Part shown: positions 54,304-63,465 of the stretch, piece by piece | How the letters are laid out: each line of letters opens with the position of its first letter | How positions within the stretch are numbered: position 1 is the first letter of the stretch | NCBI GenBank assembly: GCA_964586655.1 | Contig: CAZPGY010000001.1 | Coordinates: 62,001 to 126,000 of the forward strand | DNA from: JAJYSO01 sp964586655 | GTDB taxonomy: Bacteria; Bacteroidota; Bacteroidia; Flavobacteriales; Flavobacteriaceae | DNA: 64,000 bases | Reading direction: 5' to 3' | Notes under the pieces: model-generated | Told to the model about the DNA's origin: nothing | What the model saw: only the letters and a program-made list of their open reading frames with translations | Databases searched by the model: none | Made by a program: the position numbers and the translations under genes

Positions 54304-54452
54304 ATACGAAAGTGATTTATAAATTGGACTGAAGATTTATTAGATAAATATCAAGACAAAAAACGCAGGCAATAGCCATAGCTATGGCCATATTTTTAAC
54401 GCAGCTATCTGAAATATAGACCATTGGGCTAATTTATATTTCATTTTCGTAT
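54304..54452 (-). mobile_element. Palindromic MITE-like element, diverged copy E (149 bp)
   Basis: Ends ATACGAAAGTGA and (reverse complemented) ATACGAAAATGA form the terminal repeats. The interior lines up with copy B across its length: GGACTGAAGATTTAT, CAAGACAAAAAACG, a palindromic core CATAGCTATG, TTTTTAACGCAG and TTGGGCTAA. It is more diverged than A/B but has a well-kept core. No coding capacity. Confidence 0.7.
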
Positions 54453-54480
54453 TTCGTATAATCCCAAAAGACCCATCAAT

Positions 54481-54541
54481 GAGCGTGCTATTCAGGTATA
54501 GGCTTTAGTCAAAAGTCTTTACCTGAAAACAGCAGAACGCT
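54481..54541. repeat. Long imperfect palindrome after terC
   Basis: AGCG, TGCT, TTCAGGTA and a CTTTA segment on the left arm each find their reverse complement in order on the right arm (TACCTGAA, AGCA, CGCT), giving a 60-base stem-loop with small bulges. It stands 16 bp beyond the terC stop. It could end the terC transcript or be a structured RNA. Confidence 0.5.
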
Positions 54542-54556
54542 AAAAAATGCTGGTTT

Positions 54557-55519
54557 TTATCCTTGGTCTGATTTTGACTTAGGCTTGATATAAATAGAAG
54601 CCAATATTCCACCCACTAAGGCCAAAACAATGACCACAAGAGACAACCACGATGGAATGTGAAAATAATTAGACAACAGCATCTTCACGCCCACAAAGGC
54701 TAAAATAAATGCCAAACTGTAATTGATCAGTCTAAATTTCTCAATCATACTCACAATCAGGAAGAACATGGAGCGCAATCCCAGTATAGCCAAAATATTA
54801 GAACTGAATACAATAAATTCATGTTGTGTAATGGCCAAAATAGCCGGGATACTGTCCAGCGCAAACATTACATCCGTCAGTTCAATAATAATAAGCGCCA
54901 CAAAGAGCGGGGTTGCATATCTTTTGGTTCCTTTGTGGATAAAGAAATCATGTCCGTGAATTTCGTCTGTAATGGGTAGAATACGAGATACTTGTTTGTA
55001 TAACCAAGAATCCTTCGGATCCGATTCGCTATCATCTTTAAGCATGGTATAGGCCGTATAGAGCAAAAAGGCACCAAAGACATAAATAATCCAGTCAAAT
55101 TTATGAATCAGAGCCACGCCAAAGACAATCATTAAAGCCCGAAAGACTACTGCTCCAAGGATTCCCCAAAACAAGACCCGGTGTTGGTATTTGGCCGGAA
55201 TTTTAAAGGCGCCGAAGATTACAGCAATTACAAAAACGTTGTCTATACTGAGAGACAGTTCTACCAGATAGCCCGTAAAATAGTCCAGCACTGCGGTTCC
55301 GGCAGATATATTGTCAAAATTTGGTGCTATTCCGGCATCAAAAATCCACCAAATAACTCCAGAAAAAAGAAGGGCCACCCCCACCCAAATTGAAGTCAGC
55401 TTAGCCGCTTCTTTTGTTTTGATTACGTGGTCTGTCTTGTTCAATACAAACAAATCGAGTATCAAACAAAGGACAACAAAAATGATAAAACCTATCCAAA
55501 CCCAGGTCATAGTGGCCAT
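54557..55519 (-). CDS. TerC/Alx family integral membrane protein
   Basis: 320 residues with about nine hydrophobic helices. The signature LSLSIDNVFVIAVIF (with Asp) and a second FALDSIPAILAI (with Asp) are the conserved TerC metal or ion sites. TerC proteins are linked to tellurite resistance and manganese export (Alx, MeeF/MeeY), and Mn export during protein secretion is the best current role. It is the last gene of the minus-strand polA-unknown-recJ-terC block, 31 bp after recJ. Confidence 0.93.
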   Translation of the reverse strand: MATMTWVWIGFIIFVVLCLILDLFVLNKTDHVIKTKEAAKLTSIWVGVALLFSGVIWWIFDAGIAPNFDNISAGTAVLDYFTGYLVELSLSIDNVFVIAVIFGAFKIPAKYQHRVLFWGILGAVVFRALMIVFGVALIHKFDWIIYVFGAFLLYTAYTMLKDDSESDPKDSWLYKQVSRILPITDEIHGHDFFIHKGTKRYATPLFVALIIIELTDVMFALDSIPAILAITQHEFIVFSSNILAILGLRSMFFLIVSMIEKFRLINYSLAFILAFVGVKMLLSNYFHIPSWLSLVVIVLALVGGILASIYIKPKSKSDQG

Positions 55520-55550
55520 AAAAATTAATTTAAATTATATGAAAGTCAAC

Positions 55551-57254
55551 TTAACGCACGTCCCTCAATTTCATTTGCAGGGAAACATTTCCGTTCCATT
55601 CATTTTCAGCGAGCGAATATACAGCATCAAAACGATTTTGCTTAATTACATCTTCCAAATATTTTCCTAAATTAAAGCCTATCGCACTGATATTCTTTGA
55701 ATAACCCAATTGTTTGAGCTTACCTTTCAAATGCTTATCGTCTTTCCCGACGGTTTTGGCATAACCGGTATCACTAAGGTTTTTGGTTAAAAATATCGGG
55801 GTCATATTGCCCGGACCAAAAGGAGCAAACTGCTTGAGTATGCGATAAAATTTTGGGGTGATTTCCGAAAAATCCAATTCCATATCAATAAGCAGTTTCC
55901 GTTTCATCAATTGGCTGTCCATGGTAGCCGATACTACTTCTTCAAATTTCTCCTTAAAAGCCTCATAATCTTCCTCTTTTAAGGTCAGTCCGGCTGCATA
56001 TTTATGTCCGCCAAACTGTTCGATGTGTGCTGAACAGGCTTGTAAGGCATTATAAATATCAAATCCGCGTATCGATCGGGCAGAAGCGGAGAGTTTATCA
56101 CCGCTTTTGGTAAACACCAGTGTGGGTCGATAATAAGTTTCGGTCAACCGAGAAGCCACAATACCGATTACTCCTTTGTGCCAGTCTTCCTGATAAACAA
56201 CAGAAGTCATGCGATCTTGTTCGTTATTTTCTTCAATTTGCAACAAGGCTTCTGTAGCAATACGGCGATCGGTTGCTTTTCTATCAGCATTGAATTTTTC
56301 AATTCCTTTGGCCAGTTCTTGCGCCATTTTTTTATCGGTCGCAGTCAACAGTTCTACCGCTCGCAAAGCATGTTCCATACGCCCGGCAGCATTGATGCGT
56401 GGAGCGATGATAAAAACCACATCAGTGATGCTGAGTTTTTTCTTTTTAAGTTGATCAATAATGGCTTTAAATCCGGGGCGCGGATTTTGATTAATGACTT
56501 TTAAACCGTGATAAGCCAAAATCCTATTTTCTCCGGTAATGGGAACTATATCGGCACCTATGGCTGTAGCTACCAGATCTAAATAGGGGAGGAGTGCTGT
56601 AAAATTACCGCGGCGATTATGGTGAATTGCCTGAATCAATTTAAAACCAATTCCACAGCCGCAAAGTTCTTTATACGGATAAGCACAATCTTTGCGCTTT
56701 GGATCCAATACCGCTACCGCATTAGGAATTTGATCGCCCGGCCGGTGGTGATCGCAAATGATAAAATCAAGGCCTTTTTGGTTGGCATATTCAATTTTGT
56801 CAATGGCTTTGATTCCACAATCTAAAGCAATAATCAAACTGCATTCGTTATCTGCGGCAAAATCAATTCCTTGTTTAGAAATGCCATAACCTTCGGTATA
56901 TCGATCGGGAATATAAGTAACAATGTGATTGGACAAATTTTTTAAGTAAGTAGCCAACAAGGCCACACTGGTGGTTCCATCGACGTCATAATCGCCATAA
57001 ATCAGTATTCTTTCTTCCTGTTGAAGTGCTTTCTCAATACGTTGTACGGCAACAGCCATATCCTGCATCAAAAAGGGGTCGTGTAACGCAGCAATATCGG
57101 GACGAAAATAGGCCCTGGCTTGCTCAAAAGTCTCTATTCCCCGTTGAACGAGCAAATACGCAATTCCCTCAGGAATATTTAATGCCTGAGCAAGTTTATC
57201 GACTTTTTGAGAATCAGGTTTAGGTTTGAGGGACCATAATTTTTCAGCCGTCAT
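55551..57254 (-). CDS. recJ: Single-stranded-DNA-specific exonuclease RecJ
   Basis: 567 residues, close to the E. coli length (577). The DHH motifs are IYGDYDVDGTTS near residue 80 and ICDHHRPGD near 165; DHHA1 follows with GRMEHALRAVELL. RecJ degrades 5' single-stranded ends in recombination and mismatch repair. It is 15 bp downstream of an uncharacterised gene that follows polA, which groups DNA repair functions. Confidence 0.95.
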   Translation of the reverse strand: MTAEKLWSLKPKPDSQKVDKLAQALNIPEGIAYLLVQRGIETFEQARAYFRPDIAALHDPFLMQDMAVAVQRIEKALQQEERILIYGDYDVDGTTSVALLATYLKNLSNHIVTYIPDRYTEGYGISKQGIDFAADNECSLIIALDCGIKAIDKIEYANQKGLDFIICDHHRPGDQIPNAVAVLDPKRKDCAYPYKELCGCGIGFKLIQAIHHNRRGNFTALLPYLDLVATAIGADIVPITGENRILAYHGLKVINQNPRPGFKAIIDQLKKKKLSITDVVFIIAPRINAAGRMEHALRAVELLTATDKKMAQELAKGIEKFNADRKATDRRIATEALLQIEENNEQDRMTSVVYQEDWHKGVIGIVASRLTETYYRPTLVFTKSGDKLSASARSIRGFDIYNALQACSAHIEQFGGHKYAAGLTLKEEDYEAFKEKFEEVVSATMDSQLMKRKLLIDMELDFSEITPKFYRILKQFAPFGPGNMTPIFLTKNLSDTGYAKTVGKDDKHLKGKLKQLGYSKNISAIGFNLGKYLEDVIKQNRFDAVYSLAENEWNGNVSLQMKLRDVR

Positions 57255-57269
57255 AATGAGATTAATATT

Positions 57270-57773
57270 TCAACGCGATAATAATGAGGAATCAGGGTCA
57301 AGATAACCTTTCGTTTTCAATTCTTTTTGTTCTTCCGCAATATTTTTTGGAATCGTTCCAAATATAAGCCAATTCACATCTAAGCCGTGAAAGATGGCGG
57401 TTCGCATCAATTTATCATTTTTGCCAATTTGCATTCCAATATTTTCCAGTTCGCCTTTATAATCTTCCGACGAGTCTGTTTGTTTAACCAAGACCAGCAT
57501 TTCAAAAACCAAAGCAATCAGATAAACGCACAATTTATCGTTGAGGTCACATTTGGCATCTATATCGGCTTGACAAGATTGAAGCGTTTCTGACAACATC
57601 AAAGTTAGCAGAGAAAGCTCCGCTTTTTTATCCTCGTTTTCTCGACCATAAGCCGCAATATCATCAGACAAATTTTTTAATTCCACCATGACCGACAACG
57701 GGGAATTAAAGTGTTGTTGAATAAAATCGATTTTTTGATGGATTTTTGACGTAATTTTCTGTTGATTGTTCAT
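57270..57773 (-). CDS. Unknown 167-residue protein between polA and recJ
   Basis: 167 residues, acidic, mostly helical and without signal peptide or membrane helix. A helical N-terminal part (KIHQKIDFIQQHFNSPLSV, then KNLSDDIAAYGRENEDKK) is followed by a hydrophobic middle (CVYLIALVFEMLVLVKQ). Three cysteines lie between residues 68 and 85. No family was recognised. The 15-bp spacing to recJ and 55-bp spacing from polA suggest co-expression with DNA repair genes, which is inference only. Confidence 0.75.
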   Translation of the reverse strand: MNNQQKITSKIHQKIDFIQQHFNSPLSVMVELKNLSDDIAAYGRENEDKKAELSLLTLMLSETLQSCQADIDAKCDLNDKLCVYLIALVFEMLVLVKQTDSSEDYKGELENIGMQIGKNDKLMRTAIFHGLDVNWLIFGTIPKNIAEEQKELKTKGYLDPDSSLLSR

Positions 57774-57828
57774 AGTTTGATTTATAAAGATATTTACAAA
57801 GGATACCTACTGCCAAAAAGTACTTTTA

Positions 57829-60663
57829 TCAATGCGCCTCCAGCCAATTTTCGCCAATACCGATTTCTACTTCCAGGGGCACATTCATTTTGTAGGCATT
57901 TTCCATTTCTGTTTTAATTAAATTCTGCAATTCGTCCAATTCATCTTTGTGGATATCAAAAACCAATTCGTCGTGTACTTGCAGTAGCATTTTGGATTGG
58001 TATTTTTTAAATTTCTGCTGGATATTGATCATCGCCAATTTAATAATATCTGCAGCGCTGCCTTGAATGGGAGCATTGACAGCGTTGCGCTCGGCAGCAC
58101 TGCGCACCACGTGATTGCGCGCCTCAATGTCTTTAAGGTATCGGCGACGACCCATCACTGTTTCTACATAACCATGCTCGCGGGCAAAAGCTACTTGGGC
58201 ATCGATGTAGTCACGAAGTTTGGGATAAGTTTTATAGTAAGCATCAATTAATTTTTTTGCTTCTTTTCTATTCAAATTGGTCTGCTGACTCAATCCAAAA
58301 GCAGAAACGCCATAGACAATGCCAAAATTGACCGTTTTGGCATTACTGCGCTGTTCTCGGGTAACTTTATCAATAGCTACTTCAAATATTTTAGCGGCGG
58401 TAGAGGCGTGAATGTCTTTGCCTTCTTTAAAATCTTTCATCATGTGGTCTTCTCCGCTCAAAGCCGCAATAATGCGCAATTCGATTTGAGAATAATCGGC
58501 TGCCAGCAAGACATAATCTTCATTGCGCGGCACAAAAGCTTTGCGCACCTGCCTACCGCGCTTGGTGCGTACAGGAATATTTTGCAAATTGGGATGATTG
58601 GAACTCAATCGTCCTGTGGCGGCCACGGTTTGCAAATATTCAGTGTGTACGCGTTGGGTTTTGGGATTAATTTCTTCCGGCAGGGCTTCAATATAAGTAT
58701 TTTTTAATTTCATCAAACCACGCCATTGCAGCACATTGGCCACAATTTCATGATCGTCTGCCAAATAAGAAAGTACCTCTTCAGCGGTAGAATATTGACC
58801 GGTACGCGTTTTTTTGGGTTTGTTGACCAGCTTTAATTTTCCAAATAAAATCTCTCCCAATTGCTTAGGAGAACCTATGTTAAATTCTTCTCCGGCTTCT
58901 TCATACACCGATTTTTCTAATCCGGAAATATCATTATTCAAGGCTTCGGTCAAGCTGCTAAGAAAGGCTTTATCCAAGCGAATGCCTTCCAATTCCATTT
59001 CTGCCAAAACGCGTAAAAGAGGCAATTCAATATCCTTAAACAATTTTTCATTGTTAGCTTCTTTTAATTCAGCTTCAAAAAATTGTTTCAATTGCAAGGT
59101 AATATCGGCGTCTTCAACCGCATATTCGGTTTGATCTTCCACGGCAACCGAACGCATCGATTTCTGATTTTTTCCCTTTTTGCCAATGAGTTCTTCAATG
59201 GGTTGGGGTTTATAATTGAGATAGGTCTCTGCCAAAACATCCATACTGTGACGCATATCGGGATTGATGATATAATGCGCCAACATGGTGTCAAACAGCG
59301 GTCCCTTGACATCGATATCATAATTGGCAAGTACCTTGAGATCATATTTTAAATTCTGTCCAATTTTTTCGATTTGTTCACTTTCAAAAAAAGGACGGAA
59401 TTGATCGATAATCTGTTGCGTTTGTTTTTGATCTTCAGGAAGAGGCAGGTAATAGCCGGTTCCGGCCTCCCAGCTGAAAGCAATGCCCACCAACTCGGCT
59501 TCAAAGGTGTTTAAAGAAGTGGTTTCCGTATCAAAACAAACCGATTTTTGTTGTAGTAATTTTTTGAGAAAAAGCTCCGTTCCTAATCCGGGGTTGATTT
59601 GTTGGTAAAAATGTTCGGTATTTTGCAGTTTTCGATAACCTTGTATTTCTTCTGCAGATGGATTGCTCTTGGAAGTATCATTGCCAAAAAGGGAATATTG
59701 TCCGGCACCGGCGGTTTTGTTTTTTGATGTTTTTTCAGACTCCTCTTTGGTCAAACTTTTAGCCGATTTACCGCCTTCATTATACATTTTCATGAATTGA
59801 TCGGTGAGTCGTCTAAATTCTAATTCTTTAAAAATTTCTACAATTTTCTCAACGTCGGGTTCAGAAATTTTATACGCTTCTGCATCAAACTGAACGTCAC
59901 AATCGGTAATAATTGTGGCCAATTTTTTAGACAAACGTCCTTGTTCGGCATGAGCAATAACTTTTTCTTTCATTTTCCCTTTTAAGTCATCAGTATGAGC
60001 GAGCAGCCCCTCCATGGAACCGTATTTTTTAATAAATTTCATAGCGGTTTTTTTGCCCACTCCCGGTAAACCCGGAATATTATCAGAGGCGTCTCCCATC
60101 ATTCCCAAATAATCGATAACCTGCTCGGGGTGCTCGACGCCAAAACGCTCCTGAACCTCGGGAATACCCCATATTTCATTAGGTTTTCCACGACGACCGG
60201 GTTTGTACATAAAAATATTCTCAGAGACCAATTGCCCATAATCTTTATCAGAAGTAACCATATACACTTCAAAGTCTTCTTTTTCAGCTTGTTTAGACAA
60301 GGTGCCGATAATGTCATCGGCTTCCATGCCTTCCAATTCCACCACCGGAATGTGCATGGATTTTAAAATTTCCTGAATATCGGGCACAGATTCCTTGATC
60401 ACCGGTGGGGTTTCATCGCGATTGGCTTTGTATTCTTCATACATTTCGGTACGGTGATGGCTTCCACCTTTGTCAAAACAAACCGCCAGATGATCGGGAT
60501 TTTCACGCTTGATAACATCGAAAAGTGAATTCATAAATCCCATAATAGCTGAAGTATCACGCCCTTTAGAATTGATTCTCGGATTTTTGATAAAAGCGTA
60601 ATATCCGCGGAAAATTAAGGCATAAGCATCTAACAGAAAAAGGCGTTTTTTGGTTTTGGGCAT
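57829..60663 (-). CDS. polA: DNA polymerase I
   Basis: 944 residues from the ATG at 60663 (MPKTKKRLFLLDAYALI), since the longer frame adds 11 unlikely residues. All three domains are present: 5'-nuclease (about 1-310, DADDIIGTL-like GMEADDIIGTL), an intact 3'-5' exonuclease (about 370-560, CFDTETTSLNTF with DEDD residues) and the polymerase (LLAADYSQIELRII near 720, QVHDELVFD near 895). It fills gaps and removes RNA primers. It is divergent from dnaK and heads the polA-unknown-recJ-terC block. Confidence 0.97.
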   Translation of the reverse strand: MPKTKKRLFLLDAYALIFRGYYAFIKNPRINSKGRDTSAIMGFMNSLFDVIKRENPDHLAVCFDKGGSHHRTEMYEEYKANRDETPPVIKESVPDIQEILKSMHIPVVELEGMEADDIIGTLSKQAEKEDFEVYMVTSDKDYGQLVSENIFMYKPGRRGKPNEIWGIPEVQERFGVEHPEQVIDYLGMMGDASDNIPGLPGVGKKTAMKFIKKYGSMEGLLAHTDDLKGKMKEKVIAHAEQGRLSKKLATIITDCDVQFDAEAYKISEPDVEKIVEIFKELEFRRLTDQFMKMYNEGGKSAKSLTKEESEKTSKNKTAGAGQYSLFGNDTSKSNPSAEEIQGYRKLQNTEHFYQQINPGLGTELFLKKLLQQKSVCFDTETTSLNTFEAELVGIAFSWEAGTGYYLPLPEDQKQTQQIIDQFRPFFESEQIEKIGQNLKYDLKVLANYDIDVKGPLFDTMLAHYIINPDMRHSMDVLAETYLNYKPQPIEELIGKKGKNQKSMRSVAVEDQTEYAVEDADITLQLKQFFEAELKEANNEKLFKDIELPLLRVLAEMELEGIRLDKAFLSSLTEALNNDISGLEKSVYEEAGEEFNIGSPKQLGEILFGKLKLVNKPKKTRTGQYSTAEEVLSYLADDHEIVANVLQWRGLMKLKNTYIEALPEEINPKTQRVHTEYLQTVAATGRLSSNHPNLQNIPVRTKRGRQVRKAFVPRNEDYVLLAADYSQIELRIIAALSGEDHMMKDFKEGKDIHASTAAKIFEVAIDKVTREQRSNAKTVNFGIVYGVSAFGLSQQTNLNRKEAKKLIDAYYKTYPKLRDYIDAQVAFAREHGYVETVMGRRRYLKDIEARNHVVRSAAERNAVNAPIQGSAADIIKLAMINIQQKFKKYQSKMLLQVHDELVFDIHKDELDELQNLIKTEMENAYKMNVPLEVEIGIGENWLEAH

Positions 60664-60773
60664 CGTACTTGAATTATTTGACTTAAAAACCCCCAAGATA
60701 AATTAATCCTTGCATAAAACCGCAAAAGTATTCTACTAATTTATAAGCAAATTTCATTTTTAAAATTACAGAC

Positions 60774-60814
60774 TGACAACCTGTCATATTTTTTTTATTG
60801 GCATAAAGATTGAC
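60774..60814 (+). promoter_or_regulatory. Palindrome and TTGGCA/TTGA promoter-like region of dnaK
   Basis: TGACA-ACC-TGTCA (60774-60786) is a perfect 5-bp dyad. Eleven bases on, TTGGCATAAAGATTGAC (60798-60814) resembles a -24/-12 layout (TGGCA, then TTG) rather than the usual TAnnTTTG promoter. The dnaK ATG is 44 bp further. The region could bind a stress regulator, but this is a pattern reading only. Confidence 0.45.
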
Positions 60815-60857
60815 TTTTTAAGCATAAAAATCGGAAAAACCTTAAAAACATAAGATT

Positions 60858-62789
60858 ATGAGTAAGATAATTGGAATTGATTTGGGTACAACCAACTCCT
60901 GCGTTTCCGTAATGGAAGGTAATGAACCGGTTGTTATTCCAAACTCTGAAGGAAAACGAACCACTCCTTCAGTGATTGCATTTGTAGAAGATGGAGAAAT
61001 TAAAGTCGGTGATCCCGCCAAACGTCAAGCGGTGACCAATCCCGAAAAAACAATATCTTCTATCAAGCGTTTTATGGGAAATAAATATTCAGAAGTTCCC
61101 AAAGAATCTAAACGTGTAGCCTATAAAGTAGTCAAAGGTGATAATGATACAGCTCGTGTTGAAGTAGATGGTCGCAAATATACGCCTCAAGAATTATCAG
61201 CCATGATTCTTCAAAAGATGAAGAAAACCGCTGAAGATTATTTGGGACAAGACGTAAAAGAAGCCGTCATTACTGTACCGGCTTATTTTAATGACTCTCA
61301 GCGTCAAGCTACAAAAGAAGCCGGTCAAATTGCCGGACTTGAAGTAAAACGTATTATTAATGAGCCTACTGCTGCTTCCTTGGCTTATGGATTGGAGAAA
61401 AAACATACCGATCAAAAAATTGCAGTCTTTGACTTCGGAGGAGGTACGCACGACGTTTCTATTCTCGAATTGGGAGACGGCGTTTTTGAAGTGCTTTCTA
61501 CCGATGGAGATACCCATTTGGGTGGTGATGATGTTGACGAAAAAATTATCGACTGGTTGGCTGATGAATTTAAACAAGAAGAAGGCATTGATTTGCTCGA
61601 AGACAACATGGCCTTGCAGCGCTTGAAAGAAGCTGCTGAAAAAGCCAAGATAGAATTGTCTTCTTCTTCCAATACAGAAATCAATTTGCCTTATATTACA
61701 GCCACTTCCAGTGGTCCCAAGCACTTGGTACGCAAGTTGTCTCGTTCAAAATTTGAGCAATTGATTGACGATTTAGTCAAAAGAACCATGGTGCCTTGTG
61801 AAAAAGCTTTAAAAGATGCTGATGTCGATAAAAATGAAATTGACGAAGTAATCTTGGTGGGAGGTTCAACTCGAATTCCTGCAGTTCAGGAAGCTGTTGA
61901 AAAATTCTTTGGTAAAAAACCCAGTAAAGGAGTAAACCCCGATGAAGTAGTGGCCATTGGTGCTGCTATCCAAGGAGGGGTATTGTCCGGAGATGTCAAA
62001 GATGTATTGCTTTTAGATGTTACTCCACTGTCCTTGGGAATTGAAACCATGGGTGGTGTAAATACCAAACTCATTGAAGCCAATACCACCATTCCTACCA
62101 AAAAATCACAAATTTTCTCTACGGCGGCAGATAACCAATCCAGTGTAGAAATTCACGTGTTACAAGGAGAACGTTCTATGGCTGCCGACAACAAAACCAT
62201 TGGTAAGTTTCACTTAGACGGTATTCCACCGGCACCTCGCGGAACTCCTCAAATTGAGGTAAGTTTTGATATCGACGCCAACGGAATTATCAATGTAAGT
62301 GCCGAAGATAAAGCTACCGGTAAAAAACAGGATATTCGTATTGAAGCATCTTCCGGATTGACTGAAGACGAAATCGAAAAAATGAAAGCCGATGCGGAAG
62401 CCAATGCAGAAGCCGATAAAAAGCAAAAAGAGAAAATTGACAAATTAAATGAAGCGGACTCTATGATTTTCCAAACGGAAAAGCAGCTGAAAGAATTTGG
62501 CGATAAAATCTCTGATGACAAGAAAAAACCCGTTGAAGAGGCTTTAAAAGAGCTTAAAGAAGCCCACAAAACCGGTGACATAGAAAAAGTAAGCCCTGCT
62601 TTGGACAAACTCAATGAGGCCTGGAAAAGTGCTTCAGAAGAAATGTACAAAGCCCAACAACAAGCACAGCAAAATGGTCAATCACAAGCCGGCGGAAACG
62701 CAAAGGCCGATAATAACCAAAGCGAAAACAAGGATTCAAAAAACGACAGTGACGATGTAGAAGATGTCGATTTTGAAGAAGTGAAATAA
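60858..62789 (+). CDS. dnaK: Molecular chaperone DnaK (Hsp70)
   Basis: 643 residues. The nucleotide-binding domain shows IGIDLGTTNSCVSV, RIINEPTAASLAYG and VFDFGGGTHDVS (one changed position, GGGTHD for the usual GGGTFD), then LVGGSTRIPAV. The interdomain linker DVLLLDVTPLSLG and a substrate-binding domain follow, and the tail is Q/N-rich, ending in the acidic EDVDFEEVK typical of bacterial DnaK. It works with DnaJ and GrpE, neither of which is adjacent. Confidence 0.97.
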   Translation: MSKIIGIDLGTTNSCVSVMEGNEPVVIPNSEGKRTTPSVIAFVEDGEIKVGDPAKRQAVTNPEKTISSIKRFMGNKYSEVPKESKRVAYKVVKGDNDTARVEVDGRKYTPQELSAMILQKMKKTAEDYLGQDVKEAVITVPAYFNDSQRQATKEAGQIAGLEVKRIINEPTAASLAYGLEKKHTDQKIAVFDFGGGTHDVSILELGDGVFEVLSTDGDTHLGGDDVDEKIIDWLADEFKQEEGIDLLEDNMALQRLKEAAEKAKIELSSSSNTEINLPYITATSSGPKHLVRKLSRSKFEQLIDDLVKRTMVPCEKALKDADVDKNEIDEVILVGGSTRIPAVQEAVEKFFGKKPSKGVNPDEVVAIGAAIQGGVLSGDVKDVLLLDVTPLSLGIETMGGVNTKLIEANTTIPTKKSQIFSTAADNQSSVEIHVLQGERSMAADNKTIGKFHLDGIPPAPRGTPQIEVSFDIDANGIINVSAEDKATGKKQDIRIEASSGLTEDEIEKMKADAEANAEADKKQKEKIDKLNEADSMIFQTEKQLKEFGDKISDDKKKPVEEALKELKEAHKTGDIEKVSPALDKLNEAWKSASEEMYKAQQQAQQNGQSQAGGNAKADNNQSENKDSKNDSDDVEDVDFEEVK

Positions 62790-62814
62790 GGCTTCACTTT
62801 TTATAAACTCCAAC

Positions 62815-62847
62815 AAAGGCTGTCTGTAAAAAGACGGCCTTTTTTTT
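62815..62847 (+). terminator. Terminator of dnaK
   Basis: AAAGGCTGTCT pairs with AGACGGCCTTT (one G-T pair) around GTAAAA, followed by eight T. It lies 25 bp after the dnaK stop. Confidence 0.9.
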
Positions 62848-62987
62848 ATGGGCTTACGCTACTGAATAACCCTTCAAAGGTTTGGAACCCTTAAAGGATT
62901 ATACAATTTTCCTTGCGACCCAAGTGATTTTGTTCACTTTAAAAACGCATAGGAGAAGAAGGTTTTTAGAAAGATATTTGCGCATAG

Positions 62988-63209
62988 CGTAGAATTATCC
63001 TTACTGTAAAATCCTTTTTAGACAATCCTTATAACAGACATACTATCAAGTCGTTATTGAATCAGATGAAACGAAATAAATTTGACTATCCTAAAGAAAT
63101 AATTTATGATCGTGACGGGAGAGGAAAATCAACAATATCAGGCATAACTTCTCATCAATGGTCTCCCAAAACAATCGATAAGTCGGTTTATACCAATTTT
63201 ATTTATTAA
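62988..63209 (+). pseudogene. C-terminal remnant of an IS5-type transposase, cut by element B
   Basis: An open frame after a stop at 62985 reads FLDNPYNRHTIKSLLNQMKR, then YPKEIIYDRDGRGKSTISG. This pattern (NPYDGHT...DRGYRG) is typical of the last third of IS5/IS1182-family DDE transposases, with several changed residues (NR for DG, DGRG for GYRG). The frame ends inside element B (from 63190). The first two thirds are missing, so it is a dead fragment. The 676-bp gap 62790-63465 otherwise holds the dnaK terminator, element B and nothing else I recognise. Confidence 0.55.
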
Positions 63210-63350
63210 ATAGTCCAAAGATTTATAGGATAAATTTTAAAGTTCAAGGCAAAAAACGTAGACATAGCAGTAGCTATGACGAGGCTTTTTAACGCAGAAA
63301 TTTGAAATTTAGACATGAATATTGGGCTATTTAGTATGTATAATTGGTAT
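63190..63350 (-). mobile_element. Palindromic MITE-like element, copy B (161 bp)
   Basis: The reverse complement matches the element at 23274-23434 at 160 of 161 positions by my alignment (one C/T change near the left end). It has the same ATACCAATT ends. It lies inside the 3' part of a decayed transposase fragment and upstream of the DUF2007-type gene. No flanking duplication is evident. Confidence 0.8.
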
Positions 63351-63465
63351 TAGGTATTCTTCAAAACCAAAGCAAAAGCTCGCGTTAAAATGACGGAGTT
63401 CCCTTCTATTTCATCTTTATTATAAAACAAATTTGAGTACCTTTAAAAGCTTAAAATAAAAAACG

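Noticed and set aside
60798..60814. True sigma-54 promoter before dnaK
   Set aside because: The spacing fits, but the essential GC of the -12 part is missing (TTGA instead of TTGC), so I only report it as promoter-like.
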